Of a DNA stretch of 19,529 bases, positions 5,055 to 12,362 are shown piece after piece. How positions within the stretch are numbered: position 1 is the stretch's first letter; the number at the start of each line of letters is the position of its first letter. The DNA comes from JAZKIX01 sp040384645 (lineage in GTDB: Bacteria; Pseudomonadota; Gammaproteobacteria; Burkholderiales; Burkholderiaceae_D), in NCBI GenBank assembly GCA_040384645.1, contig JAZKIX010000073.1, positions 1-19,529 of the forward strand. Reading direction: 5' to 3'. Position numbers and translations under genes: made by a program. The notes under the pieces were generated by a model. That model made no database searches. It had not been told where the DNA came from and saw only the letters and a program-made list of their open reading frames with translations.

Positions 5055-7729
5055 CGCGCTGCGATCTGCTCTGCCATTCGTTTGAGCCTATAAAGTTGAT
5101 CGAGCGCCTCGCGTGGCGTAAGCGCGTCGGGATCAAGCTCATGCAGCGCGTTGATCGCGGCCTGCGTCGCCACATCGATGGTGTCATCTGGAGGCGTTGC
5201 CGGATCGTCGTTGGCCGGCATCGTCATTGCATGCGCAAATAAATCTAGCTGCGGCGTCGCTTGAATCGCATGCGCTTCCAGTAAGGCCAGATGCTTGCGT
5301 GCCGCGCGAATCACCGCTTGCGGCACGCCGGCTAGTTGCGCCACTTGAAGGCCGTAACTTTGCGATGCTGGGCCGTCTTGCACTGCATGCAGGAACACGA
5401 TGTTGTCCTTGTGTTCGACCGCCGACAAATGCACATTGGCTGCACTGGAATGTGTGTCCGGCAATTGTGTTAGCTCGAAATAATGGGTGGCAAACAGCGT
5501 GAAGCTACGGGTTTGTTCGATCAAATGTCGCGCAATCGCCCAAGCCAGCGCCAAGCCGTCGAAGGTCGAGGTGCCGCGTCCGACTTCGTCCATCAAGACC
5601 AGTGAATGTTCGCTGGCGCCATTGAGGATCGCAGCCGATTCGGTCATTTCGACCATGAAGGTGGAGCGTCCGCCTGCCAGATCGTCGGCCGCGCCGATGC
5701 GGGTAAAAATGCGGTCAATCGGGCCAATCGTGGCAGCATTTGCCGGTACATAGCTTCCGATATAAGCGAGCAGGGTAATTAATGCCACTTGCCGCATGTA
5801 GGTTGATTTACCGCCCATATTCGGGCCTGTAATGAGGAGTAATTTACGTTCATCGGTGAGCAGGCAATCATTGGCGATAAAACGCTCAATCTGGTTTTCG
5901 ACCACCGGATGGCGGCCTTGTTCGATAGTGATGGCGGGCTGCGCAATCAAGTGCGGCGCGCACCAGTTATTGCGGCTGGCGTGGCTGCTCAGTGCTACCA
6001 AAGTGTCGATTTGCGCCAGTGCCTGCGCGATGATTTGCAAGCTGCCGATATGGGGTGCCAGTGCCAGTATCAATTTTTCGTATAGTACTTTCTCACGTAT
6101 CAAAGCCCGTTCTTGTGCTGACAATGCCTTGTCTTCAAAAGCCTTCAATTCGGGCGTGATGTAGCGTTCGGCATTTTTCAGGGTTTGGCGGCGGCGAAAA
6201 TCGTCAGGGACTTTGTCGGTTTGGCCGTGGGTGACTTCGATATAAAAGCCATGCACGCGGTTGTATTCGACCCGCAGATTGGCGATGCCGGTACGGGCGC
6301 GTTCGCGGGTTTCCAGGTCGACCAGGAATTGACCCGCGTTTTCTGATAATGCCCTTAATTCATCCAGTTCGTCATCGAAACCGCGTGCAATTACGCCGCC
6401 GTCACGCACCATCGCTGCCGGTTCCAGTGCAATAGCGCGTTCGACTAAATCCAGGCATTCTGTTGGCGTTGCCAGTGCGTCGTGGATCGACTGCAGCAAG
6501 GGTGCGTCGGGCGATTGATAGCAGAGGGCAACATAATTGCGCAGTGATGGCAATTGCTGCAAGCCATCGCGCAAGCTAGCAAGGTCGCGTGGCCGCGCCG
6601 ATTGCAGTGCAATGCGGGTGGTGATGCGTTCGATATCGGGCACGGCGGCCAAGGTGCTGGACAGACCATCGGAAACATCGGCCCGTTGCAATGCGTTAAT
6701 CGCTGCATGGCGCGCCTGCGCTACGGTCTGATTGCGTTTTGGGTGGTGCAACCAGTGCCGTAACAGACGCGAACCCATGGCTGTACGGCAATGGTCGAGC
6801 AAGGAAAACAGGGTCGGCGATTCGAGACCGCGGATGGTTTCGGTCAGTTCCAGATTGCGGCGCGTGGCGGCGTCGAGTCCGATAAATTCATTTTCCGATT
6901 CCATGCTCAGGCTGCGCACGTGCTGCAAGCCTTTGCCTTGCGTAGATTGAGCGTAGCGCAACAAGGCGCCCGCCGCGCCTAAGGCGGCGCTTAAACCTTC
7001 AGCGCCAAATCCAGAGAGTGTGCTGACGGATAGTTGCTCGAACATGGCTTTTTCGCCGCTGGCAATGTCGTAATGCCAAGCCGGTAGTTGAGTCGCTTTC
7101 GCCAGAATGGTGGCGTTGCCGCTCATGGCTTCCTCGCCGTTGCCAACCAGGGTTTCGGCCGGGGCAATGCGTTCCAATTCCTGTTGTAGGCGCGTGTCGA
7201 CGGATTTGGCATCGCCGGAAAATTCCATCATTTTCAAGGCGCCGCTAGCCATCGATAGCCATGCCAAACCAACTGTAAATTGCTTGCGCTGGCTGATCAC
7301 GTTCAGCGACAGCAAAGGCCGTTCTGATTTCTCGGGCAATAAATCGGAATCGCTCAAGGTGCCGGGCGTGATGACGCGCATCACCTTGCGTTCAACCGGG
7401 CCTTTGCTGGTGGCTGGGTCGCCAATCTGTTCGCAAATCGCGACCGAATGACCGAGCTTGATCAGTTTGGCTAGGTATTGATCAGCAGCGTGGAAAGGCA
7501 CACCTGCCATTTTGATCGGCGTCCCGGCAGAGGCGCCGCGTTGGGTCAAGGTAATGCCCAGAATGCGCGAAGCGTTTTCCGCATCTTCAAAAAAAAGTTC
7601 GTAAAAATCGCCCATGCGGTAAAACAGCAGCGTGTCTGGGTATTCTGCTTTGATGCGTAAAAATTGCTGCATCATTGGGGTGTGTTTCTCATGTCCGTCT
7701 GGTGCAGACGAAGCTGTATCATTTTTCAT
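5051..7729 (-). CDS. mutS: DNA mismatch repair protein MutS
   Basis: This is the full-length (892-residue) mismatch-recognition ATPase that binds base mismatches and recruits MutL. The N-terminal mismatch-binding domain has the diagnostic F-Y-E wedge (F42, E44, in M-G-D-F-Y-E-L-F). Connector, core and clamp domains follow, including the conserved R-V-E-Y-N-R-V-H-G-F-Y-I-E-V region. The C-terminal ABC-type ATPase has Walker A G-P-N-M-G-G-K-S-T (about 634-642), the signature region G-G-R-S-T-F-M-V-E-M and Walker B L-V-L-M-D-E-V-G-R-G-T-S-T (about 708-720). The gene starts only 16 bases after the RES toxin stop with no clear promoter or strong ribosome binding site between, so transcription from the toxin-antitoxin promoter is likely. 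It overlaps the downstream exported phosphoesterase-like gene by 4 bases. Nothing in the protein looks damaged. Confidence 0.98.
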   Translation of the reverse strand: MKNDTASSAPDGHEKHTPMMQQFLRIKAEYPDTLLFYRMGDFYELFFEDAENASRILGITLTQRGASAGTPIKMAGVPFHAADQYLAKLIKLGHSVAICEQIGDPATSKGPVERKVMRVITPGTLSDSDLLPEKSERPLLSLNVISQRKQFTVGLAWLSMASGALKMMEFSGDAKSVDTRLQQELERIAPAETLVGNGEEAMSGNATILAKATQLPAWHYDIASGEKAMFEQLSVSTLSGFGAEGLSAALGAAGALLRYAQSTQGKGLQHVRSLSMESENEFIGLDAATRRNLELTETIRGLESPTLFSLLDHCRTAMGSRLLRHWLHHPKRNQTVAQARHAAINALQRADVSDGLSSTLAAVPDIERITTRIALQSARPRDLASLRDGLQQLPSLRNYVALCYQSPDAPLLQSIHDALATPTECLDLVERAIALEPAAMVRDGGVIARGFDDELDELRALSENAGQFLVDLETRERARTGIANLRVEYNRVHGFYIEVTHGQTDKVPDDFRRRQTLKNAERYITPELKAFEDKALSAQERALIREKVLYEKLILALAPHIGSLQIIAQALAQIDTLVALSSHASRNNWCAPHLIAQPAITIEQGRHPVVENQIERFIANDCLLTDERKLLLITGPNMGGKSTYMRQVALITLLAYIGSYVPANAATIGPIDRIFTRIGAADDLAGGRSTFMVEMTESAAILNGASEHSLVLMDEVGRGTSTFDGLALAWAIARHLIEQTRSFTLFATHYFELTQLPDTHSSAANVHLSAVEHKDNIVFLHAVQDGPASQSYGLQVAQLAGVPQAVIRAARKHLALLEAHAIQATPQLDLFAHAMTMPANDDPATPPDDTIDVATQAAINALHELDPDALTPREALDQLYRLKRMAEQIAAR

Positions 7730-7745
7730 ATGAATCTATTGAAAT

Positions 7746-8198
7746 CTACTTGAACATGCGGCCGTCGAAGGAAAAATCCCGTTTTATTTGCAGGACGACG
7801 TCGCGGTATTGTGGATGTGCGGTATTGACGACCGCATTTTTTGCTTCAGGAATAATGGCCGATGGGACCAGCATGACCAGGGTTTTTGCATCGTCGATCC
7901 ATTGCCGGCCAAAGGCTTGTGCGCTGGCCGAAATCGGCAAATCGGCCCAGTCTGCAGGAAAATCATCAGGCAAATACACCAATTCCGGATCGGCGGGTAG
8001 CGTGATTTCAATCAATTTGAGCGGCGGGTGGGCAATGCCTGCCAGATGCACGAACTTTTCAAGCGCCGCAATTTCGATAGTGGTACCGGCGTAAAGGACC
8101 GGGTATCCGATGGGATTCCAGCGGCCGCCGTACAGGCGGGCGCCATCGCAGGTTTTATCTAAAGCATAGCGTTCTGCAGCGATGCGCCATAATTTCAA
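7746..8198 (-). CDS. RES-domain toxin (NAD+-degrading type)
   Basis: This is the 150-residue toxin of a type II toxin-antitoxin pair. RES-domain proteins such as mycobacterial MbcT and Pseudomonas RES deplete NAD+. The family marks are visible: R21 and R26 in A-R-L-Y-G-G-R-W-N, Y36 in V-L-Y-A-G-T, E47 in A-A-L-E-K-F-V-H-L, S113 in V-P-S-A-I and the late E-A-K-N-A-V-V-N-T-A-H-P. The best start is TTG at 8198, giving K-L-W-R-I as in other RES proteins; no ATG is available nearby. The TTG overlaps the antitoxin TGA stop (TTGA), so translation is coupled and the rare start may keep toxin output below antitoxin output. All expected active-site residues are present, so it looks functional. The order, antitoxin first, is standard for this family. 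Confidence 0.9.
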   Translation of the reverse strand: MKLWRIAAERYALDKTCDGARLYGGRWNPIGYPVLYAGTTIEIAALEKFVHLAGIAHPPLKLIEITLPADPELVYLPDDFPADWADLPISASAQAFGRQWIDDAKTLVMLVPSAIIPEAKNAVVNTAHPQYRDVVLQIKRDFSFDGRMFK

Positions 8199-8689
8199 GC
8201 CACACCACCGGTTGCAATCGCGTTAAGCACTTGGCGTACCGACACGGCGCCTGGCTCGGTATCCATCAAATCGAGTGGCGCGGCATCGCCCAGCGCAAGA
8301 TTAGGTTGGCGCATCCAAGCGACGGCAGCCGTTTCGCTTTGGAATACATCAATCGCCATCCTGGTAACCGTACCCATCCGGTAGACACGTTCGGTTGCGC
8401 CGGAATCCAATAAGGACTCATTTTTTTGCAAACGGTTTGCGGTTGATGCGGGCACGTGGGCAATTTTTTGGATACGCGATTCGGGCACCTCGAAAAAACC
8501 GCTGGCCGCTTTCAATACTGCAGCCGGATAACCTTCCCGGATCGATTGAATCGCTTTGGCTCCGGCAATAGGGATGCCACTGACTATTTCGCTAAAAATC
8601 TGGGTATCTACTTTTTTGGTCGGTACAGCTTTTAAGGATATGGGCGGCGACAATTTTCTTGTTGTCGATGCCATTTTTGCAGTTGACAT
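8195..8689 (-). CDS. Xre/MbcA/ParS-type antitoxin
   Basis: This is a 164-residue antitoxin and repressor for the adjacent RES toxin. The start is the ATG at 8689, giving M-S-T-A-K-M. It has a near-perfect Shine-Dalgarno GGAGGAG four bases upstream. An in-frame ATG 17 codons earlier lies beyond the promoter and is not used. A low-complexity N-terminus is followed by a helix-turn-helix-like part (about 55-95: A-A-S-G-F-F-E-V-P, then I-A-H-V-P-A-S-T). The C-terminal DUF2384 toxin-binding domain (about 103-163) shows A-W-M-R-Q-P-N-L-A-L-G, P-L-D-L-M and E-P-G-A-V-S-V-R-Q-V-L. An inverted repeat over its promoter suggests autoregulation. The 4-base overlap with the toxin and the neighbouring toxin family make the assignment secure. 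Confidence 0.9.
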   Translation of the reverse strand: MSTAKMASTTRKLSPPISLKAVPTKKVDTQIFSEIVSGIPIAGAKAIQSIREGYPAAVLKAASGFFEVPESRIQKIAHVPASTANRLQKNESLLDSGATERVYRMGTVTRMAIDVFQSETAAVAWMRQPNLALGDAAPLDLMDTEPGAVSVRQVLNAIATGGVA

Positions 8690-8697
8690 GATGCTCC

Positions 8698-8729
8698 TCC
8701 ATTTGACATTTAATATTATACCAAATGGA
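8698..8729 (-). promoter_or_regulatory. Promoter and operator of the toxin-antitoxin operon
   Basis: Arms TCCATTTG (8698-8705) and CAAATGGA (8722-8729) form a perfect 8-bp inverted repeat with a 16-base spacer, about two helical turns centre to centre. Between them lies TATAAT on the minus strand (8720-8715), preceded by TGG, which makes an extended -10 (TGGTATAAT). No good -35 is seen. A dimeric antitoxin bound here would cover the promoter, the usual autoregulation in Xre/RES modules. The left arm touches the antitoxin Shine-Dalgarno. Confidence 0.65.
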
Positions 8730-8783
8730 TTTTCATGCAAGACTGAATACGTAAGACGATATCTGACATTCGATGCCCGAACA

Positions 8784-8817
8784 ATTAAAAAAAGCCCGCT
8801 ACGTGAACAGCGGGCTT
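8784..8817 (-). terminator. Rho-independent terminator after the gap-split exported protein gene
   Basis: A 9-bp perfect stem (AAGCCCGCT / AGCGGGCTT, 8792-8800 with 8809-8817) has an 8-base loop. It is flanked on the left by an A-run that reads as a U-tract on the minus strand. It lies 14 bases after the stop of the exported-protein gene. Confidence 0.88.
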
Positions 8818-8831
8818 GTGAGGACGTTTAA

Positions 8832-9005
8832 TTAACGGTGTGGATCTGGTACAAATTGTCCCGGAAAAGGATTCGGGCTAGGGCGGCGGTTCGGTCTGGA
8901 ACGCGGTATCGCGCCTAATGCAACCAGATTGCGATAGCTATCGTAGCGAATGGTGATTACTTCATCCGGCGTATTGCTGGCCCGAACGAAATCGGTATAG
9001 TTCAC
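8832..9005 (-). CDS. C-terminal part of an exported protein split by the assembly gap
   Basis: About 57 codons run from the gap to a TAA stop. They read Y-T-D-F-V-R-A-S-N-T-P-D-E-V-I-T-I, then Y-D-S-Y-R-N-L-V-A-L-G, and end P-N-P-F-P-G-Q-F-V-P-D-P-H-R. I recognise this as the normal end of the same exported-protein family whose N-terminal part lies at 9203-9649, so the two pieces were one gene of perhaps 230-260 residues. The frame across the gap cannot be followed. The terminator follows closely. Confidence 0.7.
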   Translation of the reverse strand: MNYTDFVRASNTPDEVITIRYDSYRNLVALGAIPRSRPNRRPSPNPFPGQFVPDPHR

Positions 9006-9015
9006 NNNNNNNNNN
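9006..9015. other. Assembly gap (10 N)
   Basis: Ten undetermined bases lie inside the exported-protein gene. The true missing length is unknown; a run of exactly ten is often a placeholder between joined contigs. Confidence 0.97.
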
Positions 9016-9163
9016 CAGTTGGTCTCCGGCCGCGTCCTGCCCCGCCACGGCCCCCAGTCGCGCCACACCGCCGAGCGCGGCGACGTTGCGCGCCACATTG
9101 CCGACCCCGCCGGGCATGGCGATGGTCCGGCGCGTCCGCAGCACGGGAATCGGCGCCTCCGCC
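9016..9163 (-). other. Foreign GC-rich fragment of an HldE/RfaE1-like sugar kinase
   Basis: On the minus strand this piece reads E-A-P-I-P-V-L-R, A-M-P-G-G-V-G-N-V-A-R-N and A-A-L-G-G, then V-A-G-Q-D-A-A-G. This is the N-terminal PfkB-type substrate region of the heptose-phosphate kinase half of HldE/RfaE1. It is in a different frame from the host gene. Bases 9016-9120 are 82 of 105 G or C (78%), far above the flanks. There is no start, no stop and no remainder of a kinase gene, and it touches the N gap. The likeliest explanation is a contaminating or misplaced contig end; a real insertion is the alternative. The left junction is the gap and the right junction lies between 9160 and 9203. Confidence 0.75.
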
Positions 9164-9202
9164 CACACGGTCGCGATCGCTACGCCATACCGGCGGCCGT
9201 AT

Positions 9203-9649
9203 TTTTTCACGAAACACCGCAACACCGATGACGCCGACATTATCTGGCCGGCCAGTACGAGCCGCGTAACTATCGGATTCTTCGGCAAATTCAAAGGCCG
9301 CGATCTCGTTCAAGTTTTTACGCCAGCCGTTAATTTCGGTGCTACCACGTGGATCAAGCACATATCCAGTCTGGCTGCGGGCAGCGGTCTGGCCGCTAAC
9401 CACATTGACCCCATCGACCGAAACTACGGTCATCACACGATCTGGGCGCGTGTTGCGAAGGCTAATGGCATAACGATTGCCAGGTGTGCCGACCACATAA
9501 TTTTGACCTTGGTAGTAGTAGTTGCGTAGTTGTTGGCCGGTATCCCGGTCATACACATTGACATCGGTGACGCGGCCAACCGCAGAGGCCTGACCAGCCG
9601 TGGTGAGCAAAGATAAAGCAATGACGATGGAGTAGTAAGGATATTTCAT
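9203..9649 (-). CDS. Exported protein of unknown function, N-terminal part (broken by gap and foreign sequence)
   Basis: These 149 residues start at an ATG with Shine-Dalgarno AAAGGTG and a classical signal peptide ending A-G-Q-A-S-A, so the product is periplasmic or surface-exposed. The mature start is V-G-R-V-T-D-V-N-V-Y-D-R. Conserved-looking stretches are Q-N-Y-V-V-G-T-P-G-N-R-Y, M-T-V-V-S-V-D-G-V-N-V-V-S-G, T-G-Y-V-L-D-P, and S-Y-A-A-R-T-G-R-P-D-N-V-G-V-I-G-V-A-V-F. I recognise this as a betaproteobacterial exported family without known function, probably a beta-sandwich. The reading frame stays open into the foreign GC-rich fragment but is no longer homologous beyond about K149. The C-terminal end reappears on the other side of the gap, so the gene in the organism may well be intact. 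Confidence 0.75.
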
Positions 9650-9847
9650 GATTCACCTTTTGTATTTACTGTGGCAGGAAGCGGTCACTCTGCGATTAGG
9701 CTTTTTAGTATTTTGCCTGCCGCGTTGATTAAAAGCATAGTCAAGGACGTGTGCTTAAAATCAGGCTTTTACGTATGGTTACGAATTGCACAATTAAATG
9801 AGATTGCAAGCTAGTTTGTTACCAGCCTATGCTTACGCAACGGCGAT

Positions 9848-10210
9848 TTATTCCAAACCAAGAGCATCACTGACGCAATCACGTAAGAGTTCGACCAGTT
9901 CTGGATCCATGTATTTGTATTTGTCCGGTATGTCCAGCACATGGATCGAGATGTTTTCTAGCACACGTCGGTAGCTCGCAAGAAGACGCGACTTGTGCTT
10001 TTCTTCCATGACAAAAATAACGTTGGCCCATTGTAAATCGTCGATTGATACAGTGTGCCTCGCATTGGGGCTGGTGCCGGCAGAACGGACATGCAGGGCA
10101 GGGTGCTTGCGCCAAACTTGCTCTGCAGTCGGACTACGCCATTGATTTTTGCTGCAAATGAAGAGAACGTTAATGCGGTCTGGAATTGGGGCGATTTTCG
10201 GCTCCTGCAA
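9848..10210 (-). CDS. Small low-molecular-weight protein tyrosine phosphatase-like protein
   Basis: The open frame encodes about 120 residues. The phosphatase P-loop C-x5-R is visible as F-I-C-S-K-N-Q-W-R-S-P-T-A-E, followed by R-S-A-G-T-S-P-N-A-R and V-I-F-V-M-E-E-K-H, as in the short COG4551-type branch of LMW phosphatases. The C-terminal acid motif appears as L-D-I-P-D-K-Y. The substrate is unknown. The start is uncertain: the frame has no ATG or GTG before the P-loop. TTG at 10210 is the only usual alternative, and it has no Shine-Dalgarno. Homologues usually begin just before V-L-F-I-C, here preceded by an ATT codon. The gene begins 30 bases after the stop of the membrane-protein gene on the same strand, so the two may be co-transcribed. 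No terminator is obvious after it. Confidence 0.8.
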   Translation of the reverse strand: MQEPKIAPIPDRINVLFICSKNQWRSPTAEQVWRKHPALHVRSAGTSPNARHTVSIDDLQWANVIFVMEEKHKSRLLASYRRVLENISIHVLDIPDKYKYMDPELVELLRDCVSDALGLE

Positions 10211-10240
10211 ATCTATGGATTGTTGGTGTTTATTGGGAAA

Positions 10241-10711
10241 TTATTTCAAGACGCCTCTGGCAGCTAAGCGTTTGACGTAGAAAAAAACCGCCAGCAGGAC
10301 TGCAAACCCAAACGAAGCAGCAATTTGACCCGAAATCGGAACAGTGCCGAGCCAGTTTTTAGCGAATATGTGATAAATGTGATTCAACATTACAGTTGCA
10401 ACGCTGATACCCCAAAATTTAGTAGTCACCCGCTTGAGAAGAAAAAGGCTTACGGCAGCCGATAATATTACCAGCGCATTAAGCGCGTTCATAAGCCAAT
10501 CGATGGCGCCAAGGCTGGCGAAATATTGTTCGTGTGCAATGGTTAAAGGCAACATTCCCGACTTGATTGCATAAAACGAAAAAGGCGTAATGATTGCCGA
10601 AAAGCCGTAAAAAATTGAAATAATCCATACCAACAACGGCCTTTTGCGTAGCTCTTCCGCACTAGGCCCAATATGCAAATCAGCCTGCGGTGCTTTATAA
10701 ATATTGTTCAT
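10241..10711 (-). CDS. Four-helix inner-membrane protein of unknown function
   Basis: This is a 156-residue protein. A short cytoplasmic N-terminus with Y-K-A-P-Q-A-D, a motif seen in several small proteobacterial membrane proteins, is followed by four hydrophobic segments at about 27-50, 68-92, 97-115 and 128-148. No catalytic motif is visible. The ATG at 10711 has no good Shine-Dalgarno. It lies between the tRNA-Leu terminator and the small phosphatase gene, all on the minus strand, and probably forms a two-gene unit with the phosphatase. Family unknown. Confidence 0.72.
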   Translation of the reverse strand: MNNIYKAPQADLHIGPSAEELRKRPLLVWIISIFYGFSAIITPFSFYAIKSGMLPLTIAHEQYFASLGAIDWLMNALNALVILSAAVSLFLLKRVTTKFWGISVATVMLNHIYHIFAKNWLGTVPISGQIAASFGFAVLLAVFFYVKRLAARGVLK

Positions 10712-10768
10712 GAATTTTATCTAAATGGATGCGTGTAGCAAAATTTCACGGTTTCAATCGGCAATGAG

Positions 10769-10810
10769 AAAAGCCCGCAAGTCGCCTATTAAGGTGAGTT
10801 GCGGGCTTTT
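10769..10810 (-). terminator. Terminator downstream of tRNA-Leu
   Basis: A 12-bp perfect stem (AAAAGCCCGCAA / TTGCGGGCTTTT, 10769-10780 with 10799-10810) has an 18-base loop. It lies 24 bases past the tRNA 3' end. The A/T ends of the stem give a short U-run on either strand, so it may also act bidirectionally. Confidence 0.8.
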
Positions 10811-10834
10811 ATGGGTACTTATGAAACAATCCTT

Positions 10835-10921
10835 TGGTGCGGCTGGCCGGAATCGAACCGGCACACCATTACTGGCGAGAGATTTTAAGTCTCTTGTGTC
10901 TACCTATTTCACCACAGCCGC
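10835..10921 (-). tRNA. tRNA-Leu(TAA)
   Basis: The 87-base minus-strand sequence has a 7-bp acceptor stem (GCGGCTG with CAGCCGC), an A discriminator and an encoded CCA. The anticodon stem-loop is AGAGA-CTTAAAA-TCTCT, giving anticodon TAA. It also has a long variable arm, as expected of a class II tRNA, and the T-loop GGTTCGATTCC. It reads UUA/UUG leucine codons. No insertion is seen at its 3' end. Confidence 0.96.
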
Positions 10922-11141
10922 GCACAGCCCGCTATTTTAGCACCAGCCCTATCTCGAGCGCTAGGGTGTCTTGTCTGGTTTGAAACAGGCGCTCGCTTAA
11001 TCAATGTGCATATTCGATTGCCCTGCGCCAAGTCGTAGTTCGAAACCATAGCCCGAATTCGCTGCGGTACAATAATTTTGAAATAGCGCGTTTTTAATGT
11101 CCTTCACCCAACCTTGGCAGCCCAAGATAAATGGAGAGAGC

Positions 11142-12341
11142 GTGGATCTGAATTATTCGGTGCAAGACATTGCTTTTCGTGATCAGGTGCGCGGCTACAT
11201 CGATGCGAATTTGCCCAAGGACCTCCAGCGCAAGGTGTTGAATCATTTGCGTTTAAGCAAGGATGATTTCGTGCGCTGGCATCGGATCGTTGCGGAGCAG
11301 GGCTGGGTGGGCAATAGCTGGCCAGTTGAATATGGCGGCACCGGCTGGACGGCTGTGCAGCGCCATATTTGGGAAGATGAATGTGCCCGCGCCGGGGCGC
11401 CGGCGATCTTGCCGTTTGGCGTCAATATGGTGGCGCCGGTGATCATGGCCTTTGGCAACGAGGCGCAAAAAAGGCATTATCTGCCGCGTATTCTTAATTG
11501 CGACGACTGGTGGTGCCAGGGCTATTCGGAACCGGGCGCCGGGTCGGATTTGGCCTCGCTCAAGACGCGGGCGGAGCGGCAAGGCGAGTTTTATATCGTC
11601 AACGGTCAAAAAACCTGGACCACGCTGGCGCAATATGCTGACATGATTTTTTGTTTGGTACGCACTGACGCTGGCGTGCGCAAGCAAGAAGGCATTTCGT
11701 TTTTGTTGATCGACATGAAGGCGCCGGGCGTATCAGTGCGCCCGATCCTGACGCTGGATGAAGATCGTGAAATCAACGAAGTTTTTTTCGATAATGTCAA
11801 AGTGCCGGTCGAAAACCTGATCGGCGAAGAAAATAAAGGCTGGACTTACGCTAAATATCTACTCGGACATGAGCGCACCAGCATCGCTGCGGTCGGGCGC
11901 GCCAAGAGCGAATTGAAATTTCTCAAGCGATTTGCCACGCAACAAAAAGCAGGCGGCAAATCCCTGCTCGACGATGTCTTATTCGCAGCCAAAGTCGCGA
12001 CTCTCGAAATCGAAATCATGGCACTGGAAATCACGGTGCTACGCGTGCTCTCGGAAGAAGACAATCACACGCGCGGCCCCGGCCCGCAAGCATCAATGTT
12101 AAAGATCAAGGGCACGGAAATCCAGCAAACTCTGACCGAGTTGATGCTAGTAGCTATCGGGCCTTATGCGCTGCCTTTTGATCCTGACTATCTTGATGGC
12201 GATAATGCCAGCGCTGCATCGGGCGATGAGGATGCGGCGCCGCTGGCCGCTTACTACTTCAATTTCCGCAAGACATCGATCTATGGCGGCTCGAATGAAA
12301 TCCAAAAAAACATCATCGCCCAAATGATTTTGGGTCTATAA
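11142..12341 (+). CDS. Acyl-CoA dehydrogenase, large-subunit (PimC-like) type
   Basis: This FAD-dependent acyl-CoA dehydrogenase has about 399 residues. Signatures are W-P-V-E-Y-G-G-T-G-W, Y-S-E-P-G-A-G-S-D-L-A-S-L, N-G-Q-K-T-W-T-T and the C-terminal I-Y-G-G-S-N-E-I-Q. The closest flavour is the large subunit of pimeloyl-CoA dehydrogenase. Start choice: GTG at 11142 has Shine-Dalgarno GGAGAG six bases upstream and gives M-D-L-N-Y-S-V-Q-D-I-A-F-R-D, the normal opening of the family. The frame is open to an ATG at 11097, but that codon has no binding site and would add 15 atypical residues. A Pro/Asp/Ala-rich insert (near P-D-Y-L-D-G-D) precedes the last helix. The second dehydrogenase follows after 21 bases. 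The pair probably makes a heteromeric enzyme acting on a dicarboxylic, cyclic or side-chain acyl-CoA; the substrate is not deducible. Confidence 0.88.
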   Translation: MDLNYSVQDIAFRDQVRGYIDANLPKDLQRKVLNHLRLSKDDFVRWHRIVAEQGWVGNSWPVEYGGTGWTAVQRHIWEDECARAGAPAILPFGVNMVAPVIMAFGNEAQKRHYLPRILNCDDWWCQGYSEPGAGSDLASLKTRAERQGEFYIVNGQKTWTTLAQYADMIFCLVRTDAGVRKQEGISFLLIDMKAPGVSVRPILTLDEDREINEVFFDNVKVPVENLIGEENKGWTYAKYLLGHERTSIAAVGRAKSELKFLKRFATQQKAGGKSLLDDVLFAAKVATLEIEIMALEITVLRVLSEEDNHTRGPGPQASMLKIKGTEIQQTLTELMLVAIGPYALPFDPDYLDGDNASAASGDEDAAPLAAYYFNFRKTSIYGGSNEIQKNIIAQMILGL

Positions 12342-12362
12342 AAAATACAAACGAAAGCGATC

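Noticed and set aside
8690..8740. Upstream in-frame ATG for the antitoxin, adding 17 residues
   Set aside because: That start lies upstream of the -10 box and inside the operator; the ATG at 8689 has a near-perfect Shine-Dalgarno.
8962..9294. Open frame that reads like an HldE/RfaE1 kinase
   Set aside because: Only a short internal piece of the kinase is present; its 5' end is host-gene antiframe sequence and its 3' end runs through the N gap. Treated as a foreign fragment, not a gene.
9660..9847. Inverted repeats GGCAGG / CCTGCC and AAGCA / TGCTT between the exported protein and the phosphatase
   Set aside because: Short stems with long loops and no T-run; not enough for a terminator or operator call.
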